From positions 612,053 through 676,052 of the forward strand of contig NZ_JACSQT010000002.1 of NCBI RefSeq assembly GCF_014836495.1: DNA of 64,000 nt, written 5' to 3'. The notes beneath the pieces are model-generated. The model was not told the DNA's origin, ran no database searches, and saw only the letters and a list, made by a program, of their open reading frames with translations. This document shows, one piece after another, positions 28,425 through 37,957 of this stretch (the first letter of the stretch is position 1; each line of letters opens with the position of its first letter). The position numbers were made by a program, and so were the translations under genes. This DNA is from Cytobacillus stercorigallinarum. Lineage in GTDB: Bacteria; Bacillota; Bacilli; Bacillales; Cytobacillaceae.

Positions 28425-29492
28425 ATGATACAAATGTTAATAACTGGATTAATTTGCGGTGCGCTATTAGGCTTTGTTATGCAACGAGGGCGCTTCTGTT
28501 TAACAGGGGGCTTCCGTGATATGTTCATCGCAAAAGATAATCGTATGTTTTACGCCTTACTCATTGCCATTTGTGTGCAAAGTGTTGGCGTGTTTACACT
28601 TATTCAATTAGGAATCATTGATTTTACTGCAGGTAATTTTGCTTGGTTAGGTGTCATATTTGGTTCTTTTGTATTTGGTATTGGCATCGTATTAGCCGGC
28701 GGTTGTGCGACTGGTACTTGGTATCGAGCGGGAGAGGGTTTACTAGGTAGTTGGATTGCACTGTTCGCTTATATGTTAATGGCTGCGGTTATGAAAACGG
28801 GTGTACTCGCGCCTGTAAATACAGAAATAAGTTCAATTACTTTACCAGAGAACTCAATTGCTGCTACATTTGGTGTAAGCAACTGGATATTCATCGTCGC
28901 TTTATTACTTATAACTGGCGGTCTTGTTTATCGAGAGCTTAGAAAGCCTAAAATTGCGATACCATCTTTAAAACCTAAACGTACTGGTCTTAATCATTTA
29001 TTGTTTGAAAAAAGATGGCATCCATTTGTCACTGCCATCCTTGTAGGGCTAATCGCTCTCCTTGCATGGCCACTAAGCGCTGCTACAGGTAGAATGTCTG
29101 GTTTAGGCATTACAACTCCATCTGCAAACATTCTACAATATTTAGTGATTGGTGATGCTGCATTTATTAACTGGGGAGTGTTTCTTGTATTAGGAATCTT
29201 CCTTGGATCATTTATCGCAGCCAAAGGCAGCAAGGAATTTCGTTTTAGAATGCCTGATAAAAAAACAGGTATAAACAGTTTTATTGGTGGATTATTGATG
29301 GGGTTTGGCGCTAGCCTTGCCGGTGGTTGTTCAATAGGTAATGGACTAGTAATGACATCAATGATGACATGGCAAGGCTGGATCGGTCTCTTATTTATTA
29401 TTTTAGGTACCTGGACCGCTGCCTACTTTGTCTATGTTAGACCACAAAAAAGACGTGCTTCTCAAAGTACGCCATCACAACAAGCTATATAG
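28425..29492 (+). CDS. tsuA: YeeE/YedE-type thiosulfate transporter (TsuA-like)
   Basis: 355 aa, about 9-10 membrane helices. The family's conserved cysteines occur in GRFCLTGGFRD, AGGCATGTWYR and AGGCSIGNG, which in TsuA form the thiosulfate path. The adjacent TusA-like gene (12 bases downstream) is the usual partner TsuB. The pair imports thiosulfate as a sulfur source. GAGGGGATA lies before the start and a good promoter upstream. Other YeeE-family members may carry different sulfur compounds, so the substrate is inferred from the pairing. Confidence 0.82.
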   Translation: MIQMLITGLICGALLGFVMQRGRFCLTGGFRDMFIAKDNRMFYALLIAICVQSVGVFTLIQLGIIDFTAGNFAWLGVIFGSFVFGIGIVLAGGCATGTWYRAGEGLLGSWIALFAYMLMAAVMKTGVLAPVNTEISSITLPENSIAATFGVSNWIFIVALLLITGGLVYRELRKPKIAIPSLKPKRTGLNHLLFEKRWHPFVTAILVGLIALLAWPLSAATGRMSGLGITTPSANILQYLVIGDAAFINWGVFLVLGIFLGSFIAAKGSKEFRFRMPDKKTGINSFIGGLLMGFGASLAGGCSIGNGLVMTSMMTWQGWIGLLFIILGTWTAAYFVYVRPQKRRASQSTPSQQAI

Positions 29493-29504
29493 GAGGAAAC
29501 AAAT

Positions 29505-29729
29505 ATGCAAAAAACATTAGAAGTAATGGGTCAAGTTTGCCCATTTCCATTAGTAGAAGCAAAATCAGCCATTGAAACGATTCAATCAGGAGATGAACTG
29601 ATTATTCAATTTGATTGTACACAAGCAACTGAAAGTCTCCCACGCTGGGCTGCAGAAGCAGGTCATAAAGTAACCAACTTTGAACAACTTGGAGATGCAG
29701 CTTGGTCAATCACAATTCAAAAGAAATAA
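29505..29729 (+). CDS. tsuB: TusA-family sulfur carrier (TsuB-like)
   Basis: 74 aa SirA/TusA fold. The signature CPFPLVEAKSAI holds the sulfur-carrying Cys near residue 12. It would accept or process sulfur delivered by the transporter next door. AGGAGGAA precedes the ATG, and the gene shares the tsuA promoter and ends at a clear terminator. Confidence 0.88.
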   Translation: MQKTLEVMGQVCPFPLVEAKSAIETIQSGDELIIQFDCTQATESLPRWAAEAGHKVTNFEQLGDAAWSITIQKK

Positions 29730-29763
29730 ATAAAATCGTTATAAGTTTTTAGCAATACTTTTG

Positions 29764-29793
29764 AAACCGAACAATTACTTTGTTCGGTTTTTT
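29764..29793 (+). terminator. Terminator of tsuAB
   Basis: 10-bp stem AAACCGAACA/TGTTCGGTTT (29764-29773, 29781-29790), then TTT. Confidence 0.9.
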
Positions 29794-29828
29794 ATATACC
29801 CTATACTCTTATTGAACGAGATAGAAAA

Positions 29829-29957
29829 TTGACCTCACGTAAACACCCTCATACACCAGACAATAAGTCGCCTGTTCCTCCTAAATATCTGAGTTTAGAA
29901 CAAAAAGAAAAGCTAGCCAATCGGCTAGCTAATAAGGGGAAAATGAGAATGATTTAG
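29829..29957 (+). CDS. Possible small basic protein, 42 aa
   Basis: An open frame from a TTG with protein-like composition (start MTSRKHPHTPDNKSP, later PPKYLSLEQKEKLANRLANKGK). The ribosome site is weak (GAGAT only). The ptsI terminator lies inside it on the opposite strand, so part of the Lys/Leu-Ala pattern is forced by that hairpin. Treat as tentative. Confidence 0.3.
   Translation: MTSRKHPHTPDNKSPVPPKYLSLEQKEKLANRLANKGKMRMI
29901..29930 (-). terminator. Terminator of ptsHI
   Basis: Stem AGCTAGCC/GGCTAGCT with a 4-base loop (29911-29930), followed on the minus strand by TTTCTTTTTG. It lies ~95 bases past the ptsI stop. Confidence 0.7.
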
Positions 29958-30024
29958 CTGACTTAAGGTTTTCTTAAGTGCATATTTAAAAATTACCCAC
30001 ATCAGTCAGTACATAAACCATTTT

Positions 30025-31743
30025 TTATAACTTTTTATAGAAAAAATTTTCAAGTGCCTCTTCAATTTCAACAGCATTCGGCAAATTAAGGAGCATATCT
30101 ATTTTTTTCTCAATTTCTGACTTATTTAATTTACGTATATGTGCTCTTGTCTTAATAATGGCTGCTGAGTGTACAGAGAACTCATCTAAGCCCATTCCCA
30201 CTAATAACGGGATTGCCACCTCATTACCCGCCATATCACCGCAAATACTGACTGATTTCCCTTCTTTATGGGCAGCATCAATGACATTTTTGATGAGTCG
30301 TAAAATTGCTGGGTGGTAAGGTTGATATAAATACGACACTTGCTCATTCGATCGATCGGCAGCCAATGTATATTGAATAAGATCATTCGTACCAATACTA
30401 ATAAAATCTACTTCTTTTGCAAATGCCTCAATCATTAGTGCAGTAGCTGGAATTTCGACCATCATACCAAGCTCGATATGACCAATCTCTACTCCTTCTT
30501 CTTTTAGTTTCTCACATTCTTCTTTGAACATAAGTTTCCCTTGTCTAAACTCTTCAATAACAGCAACCATGGGAAACATAATCTTTAATGTTCCAAACGC
30601 ACTGGCTCTTATTAATGCGCGTAACTGTGTCCGTAAAATGGATTGTTCACCTAAGCAGAAGCGTATTCCCCGTAGACCTAAAAAAGGGTTCATTTCTTTT
30701 GATAATTTTAAATATGGCAGTTCTTTATCGCCACCAATATCAATTGTTCGAACAACTACAGGTTTGCCCTCCAACGATTCTAGAACCGATTTATAAACTT
30801 GAAATTGTTCTTCCTCAGTCGGTAATTGCTTTTTTTCCATAAAAAGAAACTCTGTTCTAAATAAGCCGATTCCTTCTCCCCCGTGCTCGATTACTCCTTT
30901 TGCTTCCTCCATGCTACCGATGTTTCCAACAACAGAGAAATATTGCTTATCGAGTGAAATCGTTTTTTCTTTTGCTAACCAAGATAGCTCGGACAAATCT
31001 CTTAAAGTCTGTTCCTGTTTCTTTTCATATTCTTCAATCAATTCAGGCGTTGGATTAATATGAACGATACCAGTATAGCCATCGACTACAAGTACATCTC
31101 CGTTCTCGATATCTCCTAAGGCCGTTTTTGTACCCACGACAGAGGGAATATTAAGCGATTGGGCAATAAACGCAGCGTGAGAGGTTTTACCCCCCACATT
31201 TGTCACTGCCCCTCTCACTTTGCTGGGATTCAAAAGTGCTGCGTCTGATGGTGATAAATCTTCGGATACAATAATTACATTTTCCGCCACCATAGCTGGG
31301 TTTAAAACAGGTATTCCTAAAAGATGTGCCTGCAATCGATTGGCAACATCTTTAATGTCTGCTGCTCTTTCTTTTAAATACTCGTTTTCAGTTTGTAATA
31401 ATAAATGAATATAGTGATCGGTTATTTCTTTCACAGCAAATTCTGCATTATACTGTTTCTTTATTATCCGATCAACCACTGGTTCAATTAATTCCGGATC
31501 CCTCAAAACAAGAAGATGTGCATCAAAAATTGTCGCATTTTCAATTCCTGCCTCGGTACTCGCATGCTCTTTAATTTGCTTTAATTCATCAACGGTTTTT
31601 TCGAGTGCTTCAAAAAAAGAGTTAACTTCTTTTGTACTATTTTCAACCTTTTCACACTCGATCTTCACATCAATTGGCTCAAAGCGAAAAGCTTTTGCAA
31701 TAGCAATTCCTTCTGATGCAGGTATCCCTTGTAAGAAAGCCAT
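30025..31743 (-). CDS. ptsI: PTS enzyme I
   Basis: 572 aa. Transfers phosphate from phosphoenolpyruvate to HPr, the first step of the sugar phosphotransferase system. Phospho-histidine H189 lies in GGKTSHAAFIAQS; the PEP-binding TIM barrel has LFRTEFLFM, SIGTNDLIQYTLAADRSNE and CGDMAGN. It overlaps ptsH by one base (TAATG), so translation is coupled. Cytoplasmic. Confidence 0.97.
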   Translation of the reverse strand: MAFLQGIPASEGIAIAKAFRFEPIDVKIECEKVENSTKEVNSFFEALEKTVDELKQIKEHASTEAGIENATIFDAHLLVLRDPELIEPVVDRIIKKQYNAEFAVKEITDHYIHLLLQTENEYLKERAADIKDVANRLQAHLLGIPVLNPAMVAENVIIVSEDLSPSDAALLNPSKVRGAVTNVGGKTSHAAFIAQSLNIPSVVGTKTALGDIENGDVLVVDGYTGIVHINPTPELIEEYEKKQEQTLRDLSELSWLAKEKTISLDKQYFSVVGNIGSMEEAKGVIEHGGEGIGLFRTEFLFMEKKQLPTEEEQFQVYKSVLESLEGKPVVVRTIDIGGDKELPYLKLSKEMNPFLGLRGIRFCLGEQSILRTQLRALIRASAFGTLKIMFPMVAVIEEFRQGKLMFKEECEKLKEEGVEIGHIELGMMVEIPATALMIEAFAKEVDFISIGTNDLIQYTLAADRSNEQVSYLYQPYHPAILRLIKNVIDAAHKEGKSVSICGDMAGNEVAIPLLVGMGLDEFSVHSAAIIKTRAHIRKLNKSEIEKKIDMLLNLPNAVEIEEALENFFYKKL

Positions 31744-32009
31744 TATTCCGCAAGACCTTCTTCTTTAAGCATTGTCGCAAGTTGATCAATGGCCGCTTCT
31801 TCATCATTACCATCAACAATTATCGTAATTTCCGCACCTTTGCCTGCTGCTAATGCCATTACACCCATAATCGATTTCAGATTTACTTTTCTCTCTTTAT
31901 ACTCTAATTGAATATCGGAAGTAAACCTGCTCGCTGTTTGTACCAATTGTGTAGCTGGTCTAGCATGAATCCCTGTTGGTGAAGTTACTATAAATTTTTT
32001 CTCTATCAT
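31743..32009 (-). CDS. ptsH: PTS phosphocarrier protein HPr
   Basis: 88 aa. Starting at 32009 ([10 protein letters not shown]), the catalytic histidine is H15 in GIHARPA and the regulatory serine S46 in NLKSIMGVM, the exact positions of B. subtilis HPr; this decides against the ATG two codons earlier, which lies only 4 bases from AAGGAG. S46 means HPr kinase control and CcpA co-repression are expected. No ptsG or glcT gene precedes it here, unlike B. subtilis. Confidence 0.96.
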   Translation of the reverse strand: MIEKKFIVTSPTGIHARPATQLVQTASRFTSDIQLEYKERKVNLKSIMGVMALAAGKGAEITIIVDGNDEEAAIDQLATMLKEEGLAE

Positions 32010-32120
32010 TTTCATCGATCTCCTTTTTCATCACTCTTATATGTAATATAGATATCCATTAGAATAACATATTTTTTAGGATTCTTTTACTATATCACAT
32101 GTATAAAAAACAAACCTTTT

Positions 32121-32315
32121 TTAACTTCTAGGTTCAGTTAAATATTGATAAATAACATCTCCCCCTCTTTGGGCAATTCCTCTAATATATTTAAAATCAT
32201 CCCTATTAACAATGACTGAGCGAAACGTTAAAAAATCTTCTTTTTTTACATAGTACTCCGTGATCTCTTTATCCTTTAATTTGTTTATGATTTCTTCTAT
32301 AGTTGATGCATCCAT
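32121..32315 (-). CDS. Hypothetical protein, 64 aa
   Basis: Small soluble protein starting MDASTIEEIINKLKDKEI and ending in a basic, Tyr-containing segment (RGGDVIYQYLTEPRS). AGAGGTGA lies 5 bases before the ATG at 32315. I do not recognise a family. It stands alone between ptsH and the divergent ykvS, 111 bases upstream of ptsH on the same strand. Confidence 0.6.
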   Translation of the reverse strand: MDASTIEEIINKLKDKEITEYYVKKEDFLTFRSVIVNRDDFKYIRGIAQRGGDVIYQYLTEPRS

Positions 32316-32564
32316 ATTATTCACCTCTGCTTCCTTCCATTTTATAAAAAAAATGCATGCTTTTAAAGAGTATTAATCAGATTTAAGTGATACCTATTAA
32401 CACAAGGTGACAACTATAGAGTACGGCAAAATAGGAAAATAAAGACCGGTCATCCATCAAGGTTTAGATTTTTCGTATTATTAATGTATATTCCTTTACG
32501 AATAATCAGTTTTAGTGCAAAATGGTTATTAACAAAAAATATGGAAAGAAAAGGAGCAATGTAT

Positions 32565-32747
32565 GTGAAAAAAGCTGAAGTTGGAAACATAATTGAATTT
32601 AGAGATGGCTTGAGGGGCATCGTCGAAAAAGTAAATGAGAACTCCGTCATCGTTGACTTGAGCTATATGGAAAACTACAGAGATTTAGAATTAGAACACC
32701 GGACAGTAGTAAATCATAAAAATTATAAAATTGTCCAAGAAAATTAA
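32565..32747 (+). CDS. ykvS: YkvS-family protein (DUF2187)
   Basis: 60 aa, soluble. The sequence EVGNIIEFRDGLRGIVEKV, NSVIVDLSYMENY and TVVNHKNYKI matches the DUF2187/YkvS family, a small beta-barrel (KOW/SH3-like by look). Function unknown. The start is GTG 8 bases after AAAGGAG; an upstream ATG is only 2 bases from that site. In B. subtilis ykvS also lies near the pts locus. Confidence 0.8.
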   Translation: MKKAEVGNIIEFRDGLRGIVEKVNENSVIVDLSYMENYRDLELEHRTVVNHKNYKIVQEN

Positions 32748-32815
32748 TAAGAAATAACCATATTTTTTTAAAACATTAAAGATAACTATAGATTGATCGA
32801 CATTTCATTAAAAAG

Positions 32816-32872
32816 AAAAGTCCGAACAAAGTGAATTCTTTCATAAGAATTCAGATTTGTTTGGATTTTTTC
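32816..32872 (+). terminator. Terminator of ykvS
   Basis: Long imperfect hairpin with inner stem GAATTCTT/AAGAATTC and outer TCCGAACAAA/TTTGTTTGGA, ending in TTTTTT. Between it and the next gene (to 33088) I see nothing further. Confidence 0.75.
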
Positions 32873-33088
32873 ATTTCTGCTACTCCTACACCAAAGAAAA
32901 TCGCGATGGATAGACCACATTACATTAGACGGAATCGCTTTTTCTCTCTCTCTACTCTACATGGTCACCTTTTCTTTCCATTTGACATATATTCGTCATA
33001 AATAAAATCCTCTAATGATATAATCATATTTTTTTTACTGCTTTTTTGATAGAATAATGATTGGCTTGCATGAAAGGGGTTATATGAA

Positions 33089-33700
33089 ATGCGTAAGAAT
33101 TCACCTGACATTCGCTTAGTTGTCGGGATCGTCCTTGCACATGTACTAATGTATTTCACATTTGAGGACAAATCAATCTTCTGGTATATCTTTAGTGCCA
33201 CCATGTTATTTCTTATTAGTTTTGCCATTATAAGTATAGAACTAGATCATCAACAATCCTTTACCCAAAACTTATTATGGGGTACATTATCAGGGGTTTT
33301 TCTATATGGCATTTTTTGGCTAGGTTATACAGTATTGAGTTTTATCGGCGTCTCGATTACAGAACCTGTCGAAAAGCTCTATAGTTATTATGGAGCAAAG
33401 AATATTTGGCAGTATTTGTTATTAATATTCCTTTTCGCTCCCGGTGAAGAAATTTTCTGGCGTGGATTTGTACAAAAGAGGGTAATGAACTATATAAATG
33501 GTTTTCTTGCTGTTGGCATCGCCTCTATTCTTTTTGCTTCAGTACAGTTTTATTCAGGCTCATGGGCATTGCCACTAGCAGCATTAGTAGCAGGATTATA
33601 TTGGGGAACCATTTACCTTTGGAAAAGAAGCATTGTTTTACTGATCACTTCACATATTATATTTTCCTTGCTCCTTTTTGTATTCAGTCCTTTAGTATAA
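33089..33700 (+). CDS. CPBP-family intramembrane metalloprotease
   Basis: 203 aa with about six membrane helices. The hallmark EExxxR motif is present in PGEEIFWRGFVQKRV (~ residues 116-130); the further helix segments FASVQFYSG and a late His (TSHIIFSLL) fit the metal site of the Abi/CAAX-protease (CPBP) family. Members cleave prenylated or other membrane substrates, or protect against bacteriocins; the substrate here is unknown. AAAGGGG lies before the ATG. Confidence 0.85.
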   Translation: MRKNSPDIRLVVGIVLAHVLMYFTFEDKSIFWYIFSATMLFLISFAIISIELDHQQSFTQNLLWGTLSGVFLYGIFWLGYTVLSFIGVSITEPVEKLYSYYGAKNIWQYLLLIFLFAPGEEIFWRGFVQKRVMNYINGFLAVGIASILFASVQFYSGSWALPLAALVAGLYWGTIYLWKRSIVLLITSHIIFSLLLFVFSPLV

Positions 33701-33850
33701 CCAGATAGATTTTGTGAAAATGGTCGCAAGCATATATTTTCTATGCTTAGCTGTTAGCTCTCTATCAATATTATTAGAGGAAATTTGTAACAAATATGCA
33801 GCATTTCTCGTCTAATGCATTGATTACGTAACTTAGGGAGGAAATTTGTT

Positions 33851-34501
33851 TTGAAGAACCTATTAAAATGCTTAACTGTTCCATTAGCTATCTTTCTTTT
33901 AGCAGCATGCGGGACATCAGAAACAGACAATGGTAATGGCGAAAATAATAATAGTAATCCACCAAATGAAGAAGTAGAAGAAAATAAAGATCAAAACGAA
34001 AACAAAGACGATAGCCAAAAAGAAGAAAATAAAATTCGCGTCATGGAGGAAAATTTATCATATGAAATAGACGGTGAAACAAAAGAAGAAACAGCTTTTC
34101 TTAAAGAAAGTGACAATCAAGCATTTTCTTTACATGTTTTACCCGATTTCACCTTAACCGCAGAGGAACCAAATAAAGATATCCTTCATTTAAATGATCA
34201 AGCTGAGGTGTTTATGCGCATTGAGGTACTTCCTGAAGAAGTGGACATGAAACAACTTGAGGAGAATACAATCATCCAACTTCAATCTGTTAACGAAGAA
34301 GTAGAGCATCCTTCCCTTCCACAAGATGACTTTTTCAAAGATGCTGTTATGATCGAAGCTTCATCTGAAACCGATACAGTAACGGCATTTATTATCCACA
34401 ATGATTCAGCGCAAGTAAAACTTACTTTATTCAATAAGAATGAAGATACTAATTATAAAGATGCTTTTATAGAAATGGCCAAAACCATTCAAACAAAATA
34501 A
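33851..34501 (+). CDS. Putative lipoprotein, 216 aa
   Basis: TTG start with AGGGAGGAAA upstream. Lipoprotein signal ending LLAAC (Cys ~20), then an Asn/Glu/Asp/Lys-rich low-complexity linker (~22-62) and a C-terminal globular domain (~65-216) of no recognised family. It is anchored outside the membrane. It is convergent with ykvI and shares a terminator with it. Confidence 0.7.
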   Translation: MKNLLKCLTVPLAIFLLAACGTSETDNGNGENNNSNPPNEEVEENKDQNENKDDSQKEENKIRVMEENLSYEIDGETKEETAFLKESDNQAFSLHVLPDFTLTAEEPNKDILHLNDQAEVFMRIEVLPEEVDMKQLEENTIIQLQSVNEEVEHPSLPQDDFFKDAVMIEASSETDTVTAFIIHNDSAQVKLTLFNKNEDTNYKDAFIEMAKTIQTK

Positions 34502-34503
34502 TA

Positions 34504-34539
34504 AAAAAAGAGACTGTCCTAGCTGTCAGTCTCTTTTTT
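34504..34539. terminator. Bidirectional terminator overlapping ykvI stop
   Basis: 13-bp stem AAAAAAGAGACTG with its complement (34504-34516, 34527-34539). The ykvI stop codon lies in the loop. Confidence 0.88.
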
Positions 34540-35562
34540 CATCCATAATAAGATGATAAAGGTTAAACTAATATAGCCAAATAAAGGGTACAAATAGGAA
34601 AGCAGTTCTCCATATTCAATGAATGAACCGAAATAGCAGATAGTAAAAATCCCAATCACTGTTACCACCGTAGGAATATTAAAATATTGCCGAATTTGCC
34701 TTTCCACTCCAAAAACGTTTCCAATCACAGAAGTGAAAATTTCACCATAAATAACAAATACGAATATCCAATATATTGAAGAAGCAAGTGACTTCATAAT
34801 CGCAGCCATAGGAATTTCATAACTTTCTAAATTAGGTACATTGACCAATGATAAATGACTAGAAACTAAAATCAATGTCAATGCAATCCCACCAAAATAT
34901 CCTCCCCATTTAATCGTATGTATATCTTTAATATCCGAAGCAACTGGAACGAGCACAGCTTGCGCTAACATTAAATTAAACGCGGCATACGTAAATGGAG
35001 ATACAACTGATTTCCAACCGTCCTCAGCAAAAGGAATATATAAAATATTTTCTAAAAAGAACGGCTGTTGAATAGAGAAAAACAACAAGATGAAACTGAA
35101 ACTGATCATCATAGGAACGACAACAACATTTACTGCAAATAATCCTTTTATACCTACAAGCATGGTTATAATTGATAAGGCAATGGTAAAGACTACACCG
35201 GTCGATTTAGATAATCCTAGTTGTTCTTCAAACACAGCACCTGCACCTGAAAGCATAACGGCACAGACACCTAATAACATGATGAGCATTAATCCATTGA
35301 TCAATAAACCAAAATGCTTCCCGAACAAATGTGTATTTAACTCTTGATAAGATTTTGCATTTATTTTTGCAGCAATAATCATTAGTTTTGATCCTAAAAA
35401 CACAAATATATATCCACTCATTAAAATACCAATTAAACCAATAAATCCAAATCGCGAAAAGAATTCGACGATTTCCCTACCAGTTGCAAACCCTGCACCA
35501 ACAACAGTCCCTACATAGACTGCTGCGATTTGAAAGGAAGCTCCCCAATTAATTTTCGTCAA
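34519..35562 (-). CDS. ykvI: YkvI-type membrane transporter
   Basis: 347 aa, about 10 transmembrane helices, matching B. subtilis YkvI (AAVYVGTVVGAGFATGREIVEFFSRFG, LLGVCAVMLSGAGAVFEEQLG, GEIFTSVIGNVFGVERQ). It has the look of an amino-acid/sodium-symporter type carrier, but the substrate is unknown. The TTG at 35562 has AAGGAGG 8 bases upstream; a 14-codon upstream extension would cover that site. It is divergent from clpE, as in B. subtilis. Confidence 0.85.
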   Translation of the reverse strand: MTKINWGASFQIAAVYVGTVVGAGFATGREIVEFFSRFGFIGLIGILMSGYIFVFLGSKLMIIAAKINAKSYQELNTHLFGKHFGLLINGLMLIMLLGVCAVMLSGAGAVFEEQLGLSKSTGVVFTIALSIITMLVGIKGLFAVNVVVVPMMISFSFILLFFSIQQPFFLENILYIPFAEDGWKSVVSPFTYAAFNLMLAQAVLVPVASDIKDIHTIKWGGYFGGIALTLILVSSHLSLVNVPNLESYEIPMAAIMKSLASSIYWIFVFVIYGEIFTSVIGNVFGVERQIRQYFNIPTVVTVIGIFTICYFGSFIEYGELLSYLYPLFGYISLTFIILLWMKKETDS

Positions 35563-35671
35563 GTCGATCTCCTCCTTCTTCACAATATATGTAAAGAAGG
35601 ACAAACAAAGACGAGCTTTTTCTTACTGAATCCCATTTTTCTAATTTTAATAAAAAACTTCATCAAAATAC

Positions 35672-35727
35672 TTGAAAGTCAAAGAAGGTCAAAGTATACT
35701 GTATTCATAAGGTCAAAGTTAGTCAAA
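35672..35727 (+). promoter_or_regulatory. clpE promoter with two CtsR operators
   Basis: TTGAAA (35672-35677), 17-base spacer, TATACT (35695-35700). Two exact CtsR boxes (RGTCAAA-N3-RGTCAAA): 35677-35693 in the spacer and 35711-35727 over the start region. Expect heat-shock derepression. Confidence 0.9.
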
Positions 35728-35747
35728 GTCAAAAGGAGGATTTTTTA

Positions 35748-37892
35748 ATGAAATGTCAAGCATGCAAACAAAATGAAGCGAATGTCAATATGAGATATGC
35801 GATTAACGGTAAAGAGACAACGATTCGTCTTTGTCAAAGCTGTTACGAGAACGACAAACAATCTCTTCCTGCCTTTGGTCCAACGATGAATGGTTTCTCT
35901 GGTTTTATCCCATTCGATGATCTTTTTAAACAATTGACAAATGGGCAAAATGCTCATCATCAAAGTCAACCGCAAGCGAATGAATCATCTCAAAGAAAAC
36001 ATGGTAGTAATGGTGGGTTCATTGATCAATTCGCTAAAAACTTAACCCAAATGGCAAGAGCGGGTCTCATTGATCCAGTGATTGGTCGAGATAAAGAGAT
36101 TTCACGAGTAATTGAAATACTAAATAGACGAAGCAAAAACAATCCGGTATTAATCGGTGAACCCGGTGTTGGGAAAACAGCTATCGCAGAAGGATTTGCA
36201 CTAAAAATAGTTAATAGTAACGTACCAAAGAAATTACTCAATAAAGAGGTTTATTTGTTAGATGTTGCCTCCCTTGTTTCGAATACAGGAATTAGAGGTC
36301 AATTTGAAGAAAGAATGAAACAACTAATAAATGAAGTACAGACACGAAAAAACATAATCCTATTTATTGATGAAATCCATTTATTAGTTGGTGCGGGTTC
36401 AGCTGAAGGATCAATGGATGCTAGCAATATTTTAAAACCTGCACTAGCACGTGGTGAGATGCAATTAATTGGGGCAACCACTCTTTCTGAATATAGAAAA
36501 ATAGAAAAAGATGCAGCGTTAGAAAGACGATTCCAACCTGTTCACGTCAAAGAACCAAGTTTGGAGGAAGCAAGACATATCCTTGAAGGGTTAAAAGACA
36601 ATTATGAAAGCTTCCATGATGTTATTTATACAGACGAAGCCCTCACAGCTTGTGTAGAACTATCGTCTAGATATATTCAAGACCGCTTCTTACCAGATAA
36701 AGCAATCGACCTTATGGATGAAGCTGGGTCAAAATTAAATTTAACATTGGGTGTTTCATCTGATGAAGATATTGAATTGCGTTTAAAAGAAATAGCAAAG
36801 CAAAAAGAACAGTTACTTAAAGAAGAAAGATATGAAGAAGCAGCTAAATTAAGAGATAAAGAAACAGAATTGGAAAAGGCTCTTGGTTCAAACACTAGAA
36901 AAAGAGCAAAAGTAGAGGTCGAACATATCCAAAAAATTATTGAGGATAAAACCGGCATACCAATCGGAAAATTAATGACAGATGAACAAGCTAAGATGAA
37001 ACATCTACAAGAAAACCTAAACAATAAAGTGATTGGCCAAGAAGTCGCAGTCGAAAAAGTAGCAAAAGCTATTAGAAGAAGCCGTGCTGGCCTTAAATCT
37101 AAACATCGTCCTATCGGATCGTTCTTATTTGTCGGACCAACAGGTGTTGGTAAAACAGAATTAACGAAAACATTATCTGAAGAATTATTCGGTACAAAAG
37201 AATCTATGATACGACTAGATATGAGTGAATATATGGAAAAACATAGTGTAGCGAAAATTATAGGTTCTCCCCCAGGTTATGTTGGCCATGAAGAGGCAGG
37301 ACAGTTAACGGAGAAAGTACGTAGAAACCCTTATAGCATTATCCTATTAGATGAGATTGAAAAAGCACATCCCGATGTGCAGCATCTTTTTCTACAAATA
37401 CTTGAAGATGGCCGCTTAACAGATAGCCAAGGTAGGACGGTACACTTTAACGAAACCGTTATTATTATGACAAGTAATGCCGGTGTTCAAACAAAAGAAG
37501 TCCAAGTTGGCTTTGCAACGGAAAATAACGCTTGGAATGAAGCAAGTATACTCGACTCTCTAGGACAATTTTTTAAACCTGAATTTTTAAACCGAGTTGA
37601 CAATATTGTAGAATTTAAATCGTTAACAAAAGAGCATCTTCTCACTATCACTGATTTACTATTAAAAGAATTGAATGCCGTATTAGCTCAATCTAATATC
37701 CACTTAAATGTGACAGATGAGGTAAAAGCTAAATTGGCTCAATTAGGTTATCATCCTGCATTCGGCGCCCGCCCTCTCAGAAGGGTCATTCAGGAACAAT
37801 TAGAAGATAAGATTGCAGACAAAATTATTGATGAGGAAGAACAAAGTGAATTATCCGCAGTTTTAGAAGAAGGAAATATTGTAATTCAATAA
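35748..37892 (+). CDS. clpE: ATP-dependent Clp protease ATP-binding subunit ClpE
   Basis: 714 aa Hsp100 unfoldase. The N-terminal zinc finger (C3, C6, C29, C32) and short N-domain mark ClpE. First AAA+ module with Walker A GEPGVGKT (137-144) and LFIDEIHLL; a UVR/coiled-coil motif in the middle ([19 protein letters not shown]); second AAA+ with GPTGVGKT and [14 protein letters not shown]. It feeds damaged proteins, including CtsR, to ClpP during heat stress. AAAGGAGG precedes the ATG. Confidence 0.97.
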   Translation: MKCQACKQNEANVNMRYAINGKETTIRLCQSCYENDKQSLPAFGPTMNGFSGFIPFDDLFKQLTNGQNAHHQSQPQANESSQRKHGSNGGFIDQFAKNLTQMARAGLIDPVIGRDKEISRVIEILNRRSKNNPVLIGEPGVGKTAIAEGFALKIVNSNVPKKLLNKEVYLLDVASLVSNTGIRGQFEERMKQLINEVQTRKNIILFIDEIHLLVGAGSAEGSMDASNILKPALARGEMQLIGATTLSEYRKIEKDAALERRFQPVHVKEPSLEEARHILEGLKDNYESFHDVIYTDEALTACVELSSRYIQDRFLPDKAIDLMDEAGSKLNLTLGVSSDEDIELRLKEIAKQKEQLLKEERYEEAAKLRDKETELEKALGSNTRKRAKVEVEHIQKIIEDKTGIPIGKLMTDEQAKMKHLQENLNNKVIGQEVAVEKVAKAIRRSRAGLKSKHRPIGSFLFVGPTGVGKTELTKTLSEELFGTKESMIRLDMSEYMEKHSVAKIIGSPPGYVGHEEAGQLTEKVRRNPYSIILLDEIEKAHPDVQHLFLQILEDGRLTDSQGRTVHFNETVIIMTSNAGVQTKEVQVGFATENNAWNEASILDSLGQFFKPEFLNRVDNIVEFKSLTKEHLLTITDLLLKELNAVLAQSNIHLNVTDEVKAKLAQLGYHPAFGARPLRRVIQEQLEDKIADKIIDEEEQSELSAVLEEGNIVIQ

Positions 37893-37911
37893 AAAGGAAG
37901 ATAATTTCATC

Positions 37912-37945
37912 AAAAAAGGAGAGGTTTCTTGCCTCTCCTTTTTTT
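37912..37945. terminator. Bidirectional terminator, clpE / oligopeptidase
   Basis: 13-bp stem AAAAAAGGAGAGG with its complement (37912-37924, 37932-37944). Confidence 0.92.
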
Positions 37946-37957
37946 GCACCTCATTTT

